Shown here piece after piece: positions 1 through 8,125 of a DNA stretch of 64,000 bases. The stretch is from Syntrophotaleaceae bacterium (GTDB lineage: Bacteria > Desulfobacterota > Desulfuromonadia > Desulfuromonadales > Syntrophotaleaceae). The DNA is taken from positions 62,001 to 126,000 of the forward strand of contig JAWKQB010000001.1 of the NCBI GenBank assembly GCA_041390365.1, in the 5' to 3' direction. Each line of letters starts with the position of its first letter. The stretch's first letter is position 1. Under the pieces are notes generated by a model. The model did not search any database, was not told where the DNA came from, and saw nothing but the letters and a program-made list of their open reading frames with translations. Position numbers and translations under genes: made by a program.

Positions 1-953
1 ATATTGTTGGCCCGGCGCAGTCGGCGCACATTCTCCTCCAATCGCTCCAGTGCCTCGGGTCGTTTGATGGTTCTCAGGGTTTCGGGCAGGGTGGACTGGA
101 CGCCGATTTCGAACTGGAACATTCCGCGGGGGACCTTCTCCAGCAGCTGCAAGGTTTTTTCATCAAGCAGGTGGCCGCCGATTTCAAAATGGAAGCGGGT
201 CGAGCGATTGTTTCTCAGGATGAAATCGAAGATGTGCCGTGCCCGGTCCGCATTGTAGTTGAAGGTTCGGTCCACCAGTTTCACCTGATCGACTTCACGC
301 TGCATCAGCCATCCCAGATCCTGTTCGATGCGCGGCAGTGAATAGGAGCGGACCTCCCGGTCCAGAGCACTCATGCAGAAGGCGCAGCAGTAAGGGCAGC
401 CACGGCTGGTTTCGGCGTAGACGCAACCCCTGCTCAGATCGACAAGATCCCGTTCGAAGGGGGAAGGGATCAAATCCAGGTTCTCCAGCAGGGGTCCGTC
501 GCCATTGTCCCGGACCATCCTGCCATCCCGCCAGGTCAGGCGGGGCACCTCCTCGGGCGTTATGCTGTCTTGCCAGCAGAGGAGCAGGCCGCGTAAGGGG
601 AGTTCCCCCTCGCCGCGGATCAGGGCAGCAATGCCGGGATGGCGCTGCAGCAGTTCAGGACCGTCAAAGGAAACTTCCGGTCCTCCCAGGATGATCCGCA
701 GCTCCGGGCGGACCGTAGTCAGGGCATCGACCAGTTCCAGTGTCTGCCGGCGGTTCCAGAGGTAGACGGAAAAGGCAACCATATCAGGCTTTTCGGCCAG
801 CAGTGCGGCCAGGACCTGTTCCTTCGGCTCGTGAACCGTGAATTCACGGATGACCAGGGCGCCACAGGCAGGTTCGCAGAAGGCGGCCAGAAGGGGCAGG
901 GCCAGACTGGGATGAATGTATTTGCTGTGCAGGGTGGACAGGACGATGCGCAT
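1..953 (-). CDS. B12-binding radical SAM protein (DUF4080-like), 3' part cut by window start
   Basis: The gene runs off the left edge, so only the N-terminal ~317 residues are seen. The start MRIVLSTLHSKYIHPSLALP and the following Rossmann-like alternation (DMVAFSVYLWNRR, RIILGGPEVS) fit an N-terminal cobalamin-binding domain. A radical SAM cluster motif RGCPYCCAFC (CxxxCxxC) lies near residue 190, followed by TIM-barrel-like segments (VKLVDRTFNYN, FHFEIGG, FQFEIGVQST). This is the layout of B12-dependent radical SAM enzymes carrying DUF4080, whose substrates are mostly unknown. A second in-frame ATG lies 12 nt upstream at 965; neither start has a clear ribosome site. The gene is divergent from the radical SAM gene at 1127. 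Confidence 0.85.
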   Translation of the reverse strand, partial: MRIVLSTLHSKYIHPSLALPLLAAFCEPACGALVIREFTVHEPKEQVLAALLAEKPDMVAFSVYLWNRRQTLELVDALTTVRPELRIILGGPEVSFDGPELLQRHPGIAALIRGEGELPLRGLLLCWQDSITPEEVPRLTWRDGRMVRDNGDGPLLENLDLIPSPFERDLVDLSRGCVYAETSRGCPYCCAFCMSALDREVRSYSLPRIEQDLGWLMQREVDQVKLVDRTFNYNADRARHIFDFILRNNRSTRFHFEIGGHLLDEKTLQLLEKVPRGMFQFEIGVQSTLPETLRTIKRPEALERLEENVRRLRRANN

Positions 954-1126
954 GAAGGACAGCATAATGCAGCCGGACAAACGAAAAAAGCGTTATTTTT
1001 CGGGAATTGCTCCCGGAGGGGAGGCTGTGGTATGTTAGGGCGCCCAAAACGCTTTGCCAGCTTCAGATCCCGACACCGCCCCCGCCGCCTCCGATTCAGG
1101 GATATATCAGGAAAACAGGACATTGC

Positions 1127-2458
1127 ATGCCTCCAGGCAAAACCATACTGGCCGTTCTGGCCGACGACAGAGGAGAGGTTTTCGAACATCCGGACATGCT
1201 CATGCTGGGCATGAACGGGCTGTCCGCCCGCCTGCCCCGCTCCGAAGAACTGATCCCGCTGCCCGAGGGGAGCCGGTTGTTCACTATCCCCGGCACCCCT
1301 CCCTTGGGGTACGATCCCGGACAAAAGCGCTCCGTCGCCATCGTCAAACTGCCCCGTCGCCTGGGAGGGGGGCGGGCCCAGGCCGTTTCCGCCTTTCTCA
1401 CGCCCGGCTTCACCCGCACGCTGCTGCCCGCCGCCGACTATCGGCGCAAGCAGGTGCAGCTGCCCCTCTGGGCCTATACGGCCGTGGGCTGGTGCCTGGA
1501 AGAAGAGCGTTTTTATGCTGCGGCGGTCCGGGTCGATCGCAACACCCAGTGGCAGCCGGACCATTTCGACGATCAACAGCTCGACCCCCTGGTGCGAAAA
1601 GCCCTGCGGGCCGATCCGGACAACCGGCTGCTGGAACAGCTGGCCCGCTGCGCCGTCGATTATCACTGCTTCGCTGCCAAAAACCTCTTTTTCCGGCGCT
1701 GGGAAGCCCCGCTTCCCACCTCGCCGGTGTGCAACGCCCACTGTCTCGGCTGCATCTCCCTGCAGGAGGCGCCTGACTGCTGCCCATCCAGCCAGGAGAG
1801 GATCACCTTCGTGCCGACCGTCGACGAACTGGCCGGTATCGCCGTGCCCCATCTGAAAACGGCGGAAAAGGCCATCGTGTCCTTCGGACAGGGGTGCGAG
1901 GGCGATCCGATACTCCAGGCCGATACCATCTGCGCCGCAGTTCGTACCATGCGCAGCCGGACCTCCCGGGGGACCATCAATTTCAACAGCAATGCGTCCG
2001 ATCCGGATGCCGTCGAACGGCTGGCTGAAGCCGGGATAGATTCGATAAGGGTATCGATGAGTTCGGTTCAGGAGCGGTTTTATCGGGCCTACCACCGGCC
2101 CTGCGGATTCGGGTTTGCGGATGTCATCGAATCGATCCGCCGCGCTAAAAGGGCCGGGCTGTTCACCATGCTCAATTATCTAATATTTCCCGGTCTCACA
2201 GATCGTGCCGACGAGGTCGAGGCCCTGCTCGCCCTGGTGGAAGAAACGGGAGTCGACCTGATTCAGATGCGCAACCTGAGCATCGACCCGGAGCTGTATT
2301 GGCGGGCGATGGGATGTGAAGGGGAGGGAATGGGAATGGTCGAAATGATGGCCCGGGTCAAGGCACGGATACCGCGGCTGCAGTACGGCTATTTCAATCG
2401 TACCCGTGAAAATTTCTTTCCGGAAGGCTTCGAGCAGGACTGGCCCCTCGCCCCCTGA
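1127..2458 (+). CDS. Radical SAM protein, 443 aa
   Basis: The radical SAM motif CNAHCLGC (CxxxCxxC) sits unusually far into the chain, near residue 205, after ~200 residues with no recognised domain. Later barrel strands are visible (IVSFGQGCEGDP, TINFNSNASDP, GIDSIRVSMSS, GLFTMLNYLIFPG, VDLIQMRNLSIDP). The FGQGCEGDP and LNYLIFPG stretches resemble SPASM/elongator-like radical SAM enzymes, but I cannot name a substrate. The ATG at 1127 is chosen because an AGGA precedes it at ordinary spacing; longer in-frame extensions upstream are proline-rich and low in plausibility. Transcribed away from the B12-type radical SAM gene, so the two may share a control region. Confidence 0.8.
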   Translation: MPPGKTILAVLADDRGEVFEHPDMLMLGMNGLSARLPRSEELIPLPEGSRLFTIPGTPPLGYDPGQKRSVAIVKLPRRLGGGRAQAVSAFLTPGFTRTLLPAADYRRKQVQLPLWAYTAVGWCLEEERFYAAAVRVDRNTQWQPDHFDDQQLDPLVRKALRADPDNRLLEQLARCAVDYHCFAAKNLFFRRWEAPLPTSPVCNAHCLGCISLQEAPDCCPSSQERITFVPTVDELAGIAVPHLKTAEKAIVSFGQGCEGDPILQADTICAAVRTMRSRTSRGTINFNSNASDPDAVERLAEAGIDSIRVSMSSVQERFYRAYHRPCGFGFADVIESIRRAKRAGLFTMLNYLIFPGLTDRADEVEALLALVEETGVDLIQMRNLSIDPELYWRAMGCEGEGMGMVEMMARVKARIPRLQYGYFNRTRENFFPEGFEQDWPLAP

Positions 2459-2469
2459 ATTGGCAAATT

Positions 2470-2560
2470 TCCCCTGCCCTGGTAAGAGGGGGCTTTGGGG
2501 AAGGGGGTTTTCGGCTCCATCACCCTCATTCCGTCCCTCTCCCGCCGGGAGGGGGTCAGG
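2470..2560. repeat. GC-rich intergenic repeat/hairpin before the sensor kinase
   Basis: This gap has alternating runs of C and G (CCCCTGCCCT, AGAGGGGGCT, GGGAAGGGGG) and ends with a hairpin CCCTCTCCCG / CGGGAGGGGG at about 2535-2555. The composition resembles the CCCTCTCCC/GGGTGAGGG elements scattered between genes of many Proteobacteria. It may also terminate the upstream radical SAM transcript, although no T-run follows. Confidence 0.4.
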
Positions 2561-2599
2561 CAACCCAGGCAATGAGCCTGATAACCACCAGAGTATTCT

Positions 2600-4066
2600 A
2601 TGCAAATCTACCGGCCCAAATCCTTCCTGGCTCTGGTGCTGATCGGCTTTGCCGTCGTGGCCACCCCCCTGCTGCTGGCACTGGTCAACGCAGAATTTTT
2701 CATGGGGCGCCTTGCCGACCGGAGCAGTCAGGCCATCTACCGGTCGATCGATGTCATTCAGGCCAGCCGCAGCCTGGTTGAGGACCTGGTCGGATTGGAG
2801 CGGCGGGCCCGCCAGTATCAGGTCTTGCGAGAGCCTGAGCTGCTTGGGGATCTGGAGCAGACGCACGAGCGACTCGGGCAGACTCTGGAGCATCTTCTGA
2901 CCCTTCCGCTGGATGAAGACCAGAAGGATCTTCTGCGAAAAATCCGTCAGGAGGAGGACATTCTTTTCCAGAGCCTGCAGTCTCCCCCCTCCAACGGGGA
3001 GGAGGTCGACAGCTTGTGGCTGGAAAAATTTGCCATACTCCACAATCTGGCCCGGCAGATTTACGACAACAGCCAGAAACTGATCGTGCAGGAGGTCGAG
3101 GCGGTTCAGGAAGCGACCACCCGCGCAAGAAAAATCCTGATCTGGCTGCCTCCCGCTCTGATCCCCCTGACGGTGGCCTTTGTCGTGGTTTTCACGCTGC
3201 TGATTGCCAAGCCGATCCGGCAGATCAATCAGGGGATCAACCGTCTCGGGGAAGGCGATTTCAAGTCGCCGATCCGGGTTTCCGGGCCGAGAGACCTCGA
3301 ATTTCTCGGCCGTAGGCTCGATTGGCTGCGGCTGCGCCTGGGAGAAGTGGAGCGGGAAAAAAGCAGGTTCGTCGCCCATGTGTCCCATGAGTTGAAGACC
3401 CCTCTGGCTTCGATCCGGGAAGGATCACAGCTTTTGGTGGAGGAGGCGGTAGGGCCTCTGAGTGAGCAGCAGCGGGAAGTGGCAGGAATTCTTCAGAAAA
3501 ACAGCCTGCAGTTGCAGAAACTGATCGACAATCTGCTCGGATTCAGCAGGAGCCAGGCCCGCATCGCCCCGTTCCAGCCGGTCACCGTGGACCTTTGCCG
3601 GTTGGCGGAAATGGCCATAGCCGACCATCGGGCGGCGATCATGAAGAAGGATCTCGACCTGGAGCTGATTTTAAATCCGGTTCAACTGCCCGGCGATCCG
3701 GAAAGGTTGCGAATCGTGGTGGACAACCTGCTGTCCAATGCCGTAAAGTTCGCACCCCAGGAAGGAAAGATCATTTTGACGACCCGAAGCGAAGGACGAT
3801 CCGCCATTATCGAGGTGGCCGACAGCGGGCCAGGCATTGCCGAGGAAGAACGGGAAATTATCTATCAGCCTTTTTATCAGGGCCGTACACCCTTTGTCGG
3901 GCCGGTGAAGGGAACCGGACTTGGGCTGTCCATCGTGAGGGAATACGTGAGGGATCACGGGGGGAAGGTCGAGCAGGTTTCCAGTTCCCTCGGGGGGGCC
4001 TGTTTCCGGGTGTCCCTTCCTCTTGGCGAAGGTCATGAAACATCGAGAAAGGTCGAATCGTGTTGA
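2600..4066 (+). CDS. glrK: Membrane sensor histidine kinase, GlrK/QseE-like
   Basis: 488 aa. One transmembrane helix at about residues 8-30, a helical periplasmic segment to ~175, a second helix at ~178-200, a HAMP segment (IAKPIRQINQGINRLGEGDF), a HisKA domain with phospho-acceptor His263 in VAHVSHELKTPLASI, and an ATPase domain with N box DNLLSNAVKFAP, G1 DSGPGIAEEE and G2 GTGLGLSIV. All catalytic boxes are intact. The following genes encode a lipoprotein (overlap 7 nt) and a sigma-54 response regulator. This order matches enterobacterial glrK-qseG-glrR (qseE-qseG-qseF), which supports the orthology call more than the sequence alone does. The periplasmic part presumably senses an envelope signal. 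Confidence 0.85.
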   Translation: MQIYRPKSFLALVLIGFAVVATPLLLALVNAEFFMGRLADRSSQAIYRSIDVIQASRSLVEDLVGLERRARQYQVLREPELLGDLEQTHERLGQTLEHLLTLPLDEDQKDLLRKIRQEEDILFQSLQSPPSNGEEVDSLWLEKFAILHNLARQIYDNSQKLIVQEVEAVQEATTRARKILIWLPPALIPLTVAFVVVFTLLIAKPIRQINQGINRLGEGDFKSPIRVSGPRDLEFLGRRLDWLRLRLGEVEREKSRFVAHVSHELKTPLASIREGSQLLVEEAVGPLSEQQREVAGILQKNSLQLQKLIDNLLGFSRSQARIAPFQPVTVDLCRLAEMAIADHRAAIMKKDLDLELILNPVQLPGDPERLRIVVDNLLSNAVKFAPQEGKIILTTRSEGRSAIIEVADSGPGIAEEEREIIYQPFYQGRTPFVGPVKGTGLGLSIVREYVRDHGGKVEQVSSSLGGACFRVSLPLGEGHETSRKVESC

Positions 4067-4593
4067 AAGGAAGATATTGGAAATATGTGGCCGCTCTGTC
4101 GCTGGCGGGCGCACTGGTTTTGTCGGCATGCGCCGGATCCCGCTGCTGGAAAGAGCCGGTTCTGCCCTTCATCGAAAGCAAGCCCGATGCATCGGATTTG
4201 CTGACCGAGTGCCGGCGAGCGGCTACTCTGTCCAAGGAGGAACAGGAAGTTCTGTTGAAGAAACTCCGCAGCGATTATGAAAAGAAAAAAGATCCTGAAA
4301 CCCGGTTTCAACTCGTCTGTCTGGCGCTTCAGCCCGACCGGGCCCATCAGGACCGCGTGTGGGCCCGGGATTTGTTGAAAACCTATCTGGCACAGAAAGA
4401 CACCGAGGAGGACCTGGCCGCTTTGGCCTGGTGGCTCGAAATCCTGGTCAACCGGAATCTGGTTATCCAACAGAAACTGGACGAGGAGCGCAAGCGGGCC
4501 GATACCTTGGCAGGAAAATTGAAAGCGCTGGAAAATATCGAAAAAATCATTCGCAAAAGGGAAGAGGGGGGATTGACTCCTCCCACGGAATAG
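4060..4593 (+). CDS. qseG: QseG-like outer-membrane lipoprotein
   Basis: 177 aa from a GTG start overlapping the kinase stop. The signal peptide (KYVAALSLAGALVL) ends in a lipobox LSAC, so the mature protein begins at that Cys. The remainder is charged and helical, with a C-terminal coiled-coil-like stretch (QQKLDEERKRADTLAGKLKA). I recognise no catalytic domain. The call rests on position between a GlrK-like kinase and a GlrR-like regulator, where enterobacteria carry the lipoprotein QseG that is reported to interact with the kinase. It is shorter than E. coli QseG (about 237 aa). An unrelated small lipoprotein in this slot cannot be excluded. Confidence 0.65.
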   Translation: MLKGRYWKYVAALSLAGALVLSACAGSRCWKEPVLPFIESKPDASDLLTECRRAATLSKEEQEVLLKKLRSDYEKKKDPETRFQLVCLALQPDRAHQDRVWARDLLKTYLAQKDTEEDLAALAWWLEILVNRNLVIQQKLDEERKRADTLAGKLKALENIEKIIRKREEGGLTPPTE

Positions 4594-4597
4594 ACAC

Positions 4598-5965
4598 ATG
4601 AAACAGGAAAAAAAATACCGTATCCTGCTGGTGGACGACGATGCCGACCTTCTGCGCCTGTTGTCCATCCGCCTGGGAAACGCCGGCTACGAGGTGCATA
4701 CCGCAGAAAGCGGCGAGGAAGCGATGGCCCGTTTGTCGGTCGTGCGGCCCCATCTGGTTATTTCCGATCTCTGCATGGAGGGCATGGACGGCATGGCATT
4801 GTTCGACGCCGTTCGACAGGTCCACGCTTCCCTGCCGGTGATCATCCTGACTGCTCACGGCTCGATTCCCGACGCTGTGGATGCGACCCGCCGGGGGGTT
4901 TTCACCTTTCTGACCAAGCCCCTCGACAGCAAGGATCTGCTCAGGGAGATCGAGCGGGCGCTGAATATCAGCGGCGCCGTCGCCGTTCGTGAGGAAAGCG
5001 GACAGGATGAGTCGTGGAAGGGTGACATCATCAGCCAGAGCCCGATCATGGCCGACCTGCTGGACAAGGCCAGGCTGGCTGCGGAGAGCGGTTCGGCCGT
5101 CCTGATCCGGGGAGAAAGCGGGACCGGCAAGGAAATGCTGGCCAAGGCCATACATCGTGCCAGTTTCCGGGCCGGCCAACCCTTCGTGGCTGTCAACTGC
5201 GGAGCGATACCCGATACCCTTCTCGAATCAGAGCTTTTCGGCCATTCCAAAGGGGCCTTTACCGGTGCTCTCAAGGACTATCCCGGATTGTTCCGCTCCG
5301 CCCATGGCGGCACCCTGTTTCTGGATGAAATCGGCGACATGCCCCTCGCACTGCAGGTCAAGCTGCTTCGCGTGTTGCAGGAAAAACGGATGCGTCCGGT
5401 CGGCTCGGTGGAGAACATCGAAACCGACGTCCGGATCATTTCCGCCACCCATCGCCGCCTCGAAGAGGAAATTGCTGCCGGGAAGTTCCGCGAGGACCTC
5501 TACTACCGGTTGAACGTTGTTTCCCTCGAATTGCCCAGCCTCGCCAATCGACGGGAGGATATCCCCCTGCTTTCTCAACACTTTCTGCGGGAACTGGTCA
5601 AAAAGTCAGGGAAAAAGCTGGTCGGTTTCGCCCCTGAAGCCATGGAGCTGCTGCTCAATGCTTCCTGGCCAGGGAACGTCAGGCAGCTTTACAATGTTGT
5701 CGAACAGGCTGTAGCCCTGTCGACGACCCCGATTATTTCATTAACGCTGCTTTCCGACGCCATTCATGAAAACAGGGAGAATATTCCGTCCTTTAGCGAA
5801 GCCCGGCGCAAGTTTGAACAGGAATACCTTGTGCGCTTGATGAAAATTACCGGCGGCAATGTGACCCATGCCGCCCGCCTTGCCGGCCGCAACCGGACAG
5901 AATTCTACAAACTTCTGCGCCGCCACCACATTCTCCCCACCCTTTTCAAGGCCTCAAGCGCCTGA
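4598..5965 (+). CDS. glrR: Sigma-54-dependent response regulator, GlrR/QseF-like
   Basis: 455 aa, 4 nt after the lipoprotein. Receiver domain 1-120 with acidic pocket VDDDAD, phospho-acceptor Asp57 (VISDLCMEGMDG), switch Thr (ILTAHG) and Lys (LTKPLD). AAA+ domain with Walker A GESGTGKE near residue 172, the sigma-54-contacting loop GAFTGA, Walker B GGTLFLDEIGD and the R-finger region. A Fis-type HTH closes the protein (GGNVTHAARLAGRNRTEFYK). All parts needed for activation at sigma-54 promoters are present. Only 12 nt past its stop lies a perfect TGTC-N10-GACA palindrome, the site known for E. coli GlrR, which strongly suggests the operon acts on the downstream sigma-54 promoter. Confidence 0.9.
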   Translation: MKQEKKYRILLVDDDADLLRLLSIRLGNAGYEVHTAESGEEAMARLSVVRPHLVISDLCMEGMDGMALFDAVRQVHASLPVIILTAHGSIPDAVDATRRGVFTFLTKPLDSKDLLREIERALNISGAVAVREESGQDESWKGDIISQSPIMADLLDKARLAAESGSAVLIRGESGTGKEMLAKAIHRASFRAGQPFVAVNCGAIPDTLLESELFGHSKGAFTGALKDYPGLFRSAHGGTLFLDEIGDMPLALQVKLLRVLQEKRMRPVGSVENIETDVRIISATHRRLEEEIAAGKFREDLYYRLNVVSLELPSLANRREDIPLLSQHFLRELVKKSGKKLVGFAPEAMELLLNASWPGNVRQLYNVVEQAVALSTTPIISLTLLSDAIHENRENIPSFSEARRKFEQEYLVRLMKITGGNVTHAARLAGRNRTEFYKLLRRHHILPTLFKASSA

Positions 5966-5977
5966 AACAGAATTAAC

Positions 5978-5995
5978 TGTCGCCGATAAGCGACA
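5978..5995. promoter_or_regulatory. GlrR-type activator site TGTC-N10-GACA
   Basis: Sequence TGTC GCCGATAAGC GACA: perfect 4+4 palindrome with 10-nt spacer. This equals the recognition sequence described for GlrR upstream of E. coli glmY. It lies just after the glrR-like gene and ~290 nt upstream of a sigma-54 promoter, a distance usable by an enhancer-binding protein with DNA looping. I found only this one full copy in the gap. Confidence 0.65.
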
Positions 5996-6286
5996 CTTGG
6001 TTTCATCCGCGCCCGGCCGCTTTTGGGCATCCGCTGCGCAAACCGTAAATGGTTCATATCGCGAAGATTTTGATCCCTGGGCCAACTTGAAGTCTGCAAT
6101 TATCGAAAATTTGCTTCGATTTCCTATTTCTCCCGTCACAATTTTGCAACTCCGGCAGACTCCTGAGTCGAACCAGCGTTTGTTCTCGGTCGCCTCAAGG
6201 TGACATTTTTTTTGATCCAAGGCTAGGGGATGGCGCAGTTTTCCGTTCCAAGGCTTCAAGTTCCGGATTCCTGTAAATAAATTTGA
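5996..6286. other. Gap between glrR box and sigma-54 promoter
   Basis: Together with the two flanking regulatory sites this makes a ~410-nt gene-free stretch. It is AT-richer than the genes. I see no convincing reading frame, no riboswitch signature and no strong hairpin with a T-run. A lone half-site (GTGACA) occurs near 6200. A small RNA cannot be excluded from sequence alone. Confidence 0.4.
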
Positions 6287-6302
6287 TGGCATGGACATTG
6301 CT
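6287..6302 (+). promoter_or_regulatory. Sigma-54 (-24/-12) promoter
   Basis: TGGCATGGACATTGCT matches the consensus TGGCACGNNNNTTGCW with one change (C to T). GG at 6288-6289 and GC at 6300-6301 have the required 12-nt offset. Predicted transcription start is near 6313, about 60 nt before the small membrane-protein gene at 6375. Confidence 0.75.
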
Positions 6303-6374
6303 ATATAAATCTCGGTCGTTGCCTGGAAAATTTCCGTTCAGGCGTTATTCATACTGCTGCGGGAGGTTGGTTGG

Positions 6375-6608
6375 ATGTCTACTGTTCCTTATGAAGAAAA
6401 AGAAGGTCTCAAGAGTCCTTATCGGACATTGTTGATCCTGTTCTGGGGAATGCTCATGGCCCTTGCGGCTCTGGCAGGACAGATGAGTGGATCCGATGAT
6501 TTTCTGCCTGGCCAGTCGTCGGTTGCCGCGGGAAACCGCCCCCGCCTGGAAAAGGCTCAGACCCTGCAGGAAAAGCCCGCCCGCACAATGCCCTTTTCAG
6601 GGTATTAA
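6375..6608 (+). CDS. Small single-helix membrane protein, unknown function
   Basis: 77 aa. GGGAGG 8 nt before the ATG gives a good ribosome site. After ~18 polar residues there is one hydrophobic helix (TLLILFWGMLMALAALAG) and a soluble tail of ~40 residues, so a bitopic inner-membrane protein is likely. I recognise no family. The sigma-54 promoter ~70 nt upstream and the GlrR-type box make it the prime candidate target of the GlrK-GlrR-like system. No terminator separates it from the SH3 gene at 6725, so they may be cotranscribed. Confidence 0.65.
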   Translation: MSTVPYEEKEGLKSPYRTLLILFWGMLMALAALAGQMSGSDDFLPGQSSVAAGNRPRLEKAQTLQEKPARTMPFSGY

Positions 6609-6724
6609 ATTATCGAGGCTTTCTATATAATCCTGGCTGAAGAGTAAACCACAGAAGATCTTGCGGCTTATAACTTTCTCCCCAAGAATATCCGGATTTG
6701 CCCCCGGTAAGGAGGTTCACATCA

Positions 6725-7396
6725 ATGCGTTTGGTTCTGTCCTGCTGTTTTCTGGTCTCGTTGCTGTTTCTCCCGATCAGCCAGTCCCTGGCGGCAACTC
6801 AATATGTTTCGGATGAGATTACGATCCTCCTTCGGCGCGGTCCCGGAACGGAATACAAGATTCTCAAGACCCTGCAGACCGGAGCCAGCGTGGAGGTTCT
6901 GGAGGAGGGGAGCCAGTACTTTCTTGTCCGGTCTCAGGACGGTACCGAGGGTTATGTGCTGCGTCAGTATCTGACCACGGAACTGCCCAAATCGATGGTC
7001 ATCGCCCGTTTGAATGAGGAAAAGGAGCGCTTGCAAAGCACTATAGACGACATTAAAAGGGGAGCCGGCACCTGGGTCGATGAGAAACAGGAGCTGCAGC
7101 GGCAACTCGTCGAACTGCAGCAATCTTTCGAGAGCGAGAAGAACAAGCGATTGGAGGTAACCCGGAGCTACGAAAGCCTGCAGGCGGGAGCGCGCAACGT
7201 GACCGAGCTTGTCAGCGAACGGGATCGGCTGCAGGCGGAAACGGAACGACAAGCCGAGGAATTGAAGAAGCTGCGCCAGGAAAACGAGAGCATGCTGCGC
7301 AGGGCCATGGTCAACTGGTTTCTTGCCGGAGCAGGCGTGCTGTTTGTCGGCTGGTTCATGGGCAAGCGGTCCCGCCCGAAAAAGCGCGGCTTCTGA
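6725..7396 (+). CDS. YgiM-like SH3 domain protein (TIGR04211 family)
   Basis: 223 aa. The ATG at 6725 follows AAGGAGG at good spacing and opens a signal peptide (VLSCCFLVSLLFLPISQSLAA). A bacterial SH3 domain follows (YVSDEITILLRRGPGTEYKI through GYVLRQYL, about residues 25-88). A long coiled coil comes next, then a C-terminal transmembrane helix (WFLAGAGVLFVGWFMG) and a basic tail. This architecture is that of YgiM/TIGR04211 proteins: periplasmic SH3 and coiled coil anchored in the inner membrane, probably cell-wall associated. Its place after the sigma-54 promoter suggests envelope-stress control. A strong terminator follows. Confidence 0.85.
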   Translation: MRLVLSCCFLVSLLFLPISQSLAATQYVSDEITILLRRGPGTEYKILKTLQTGASVEVLEEGSQYFLVRSQDGTEGYVLRQYLTTELPKSMVIARLNEEKERLQSTIDDIKRGAGTWVDEKQELQRQLVELQQSFESEKNKRLEVTRSYESLQAGARNVTELVSERDRLQAETERQAEELKKLRQENESMLRRAMVNWFLAGAGVLFVGWFMGKRSRPKKRGF

Positions 7397-7425
7397 CCTG
7401 GAAAACTAAGGAAAGACGCATTATC

Positions 7426-7461
7426 AAAGGGGGACCTCCTTCGGGAGGTCCCCCTTTTTTT
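7426..7461 (+). terminator. Rho-independent terminator
   Basis: Perfect stem AAAGGGGGACCTCC / GGAGGTCCCCCTTT around a TTCG tetraloop, followed by a run of T. It ends the SH3-protein transcript and, being symmetric, could also serve the convergent acpH gene. Confidence 0.9.
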
Positions 7462-7507
7462 AACGGCACCAGGCACAAAGACCGGGCGGGTTTGATCCGG
7501 CTGTTTT

Positions 7508-8086
7508 TTATGAGAGACGTTCGTCCCTGTGCCTGACGGCATCGTCAATGAAGCCGGCAAAATCCAATTCCAGTCCGCGATACTGGCGCATCAGCTCGTG
7601 GAAGCCCCTTGCCAGGGGAGTGGGGCGGGACATGCGGGCGTCGATGCGGCACAGAATTCCGTCCAGTGTGGCGGTTTCCCCGGACGCAACCAGCCAGTCG
7701 GCGGCCACCATGCGGGGTGCAACCTTCTGCAGGGCGGCGGGCAGAACAGGCCGGTGCTCCGCCAATAGCCGGTAAATCTCCTCAGCGAAGATTTTCAGGG
7801 GAATTTTCGAATAAGAGGGCCAGTTTTTGGCCAGAAAGTGGTCATAGACCACGTCAACCATGATGCTCCGAAAATGACGGAAGGACGGGCAGAGTCTCTG
7901 CCTGCTGTGACGAAACCTGGCGTTGGTCTGGGCAAAGCGGTCCAGCTGGCGGTGCTGCTCCAGGCCCCGCCGGATTTCGGGGGGATAACGGTCATCCAGC
8001 GGGCCTTTGACGAAATCCCCCATCAGGGCGCCGAGCCGGCAGCCGGGTGTGGCGTCGGCGAGGTAGAGGTGAACAAGATGGTTCAT
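7508..8086 (-). CDS. acpH: ACP phosphodiesterase (AcpH/DUF479)
   Basis: 192 aa, the family's usual length. The start MNHLVHLYLADATPGCRLGA and the segment MVDVVYDHFLAKNW are characteristic of AcpH, which removes the 4'-phosphopantetheine arm from acyl carrier protein in the HD-like phosphodiesterase superfamily. Conserved His/Asp residues (HLYLAD, YDHFL) fit metal-dependent hydrolysis. It is cytosolic. It lies convergent to the SH3 gene and 39 nt downstream of the M23 endopeptidase on the same strand, with which it may share a transcript. Confidence 0.85.
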   Translation of the reverse strand: MNHLVHLYLADATPGCRLGALMGDFVKGPLDDRYPPEIRRGLEQHRQLDRFAQTNARFRHSRQRLCPSFRHFRSIMVDVVYDHFLAKNWPSYSKIPLKIFAEEIYRLLAEHRPVLPAALQKVAPRMVAADWLVASGETATLDGILCRIDARMSRPTPLARGFHELMRQYRGLELDFAGFIDDAVRHRDERLS

Positions 8087-8125
8087 GTTTTCAGCACTGG
8101 TGCCGCACCTGTTTAAACCCCATCT

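Noticed and set aside
719..2095. Long minus-strand open frame of 458 codons opposite the radical SAM gene
   Set aside because: It crosses two well-supported genes in other frames and its translation has no family features; it is a shadow of high-GC coding sequence.
2180..3388. 402-codon minus-strand open frame
   Set aside because: It lies opposite the radical SAM gene end and the sensor kinase; no ribosome site, no recognisable protein.
6025..6040. Second possible sigma-54 element (GGGCATCCGCTGCGCA)
   Set aside because: The -12 part is GCGC rather than TTGC, and it would lie only ~30 nt from the GlrR-type box, too close for normal activation.
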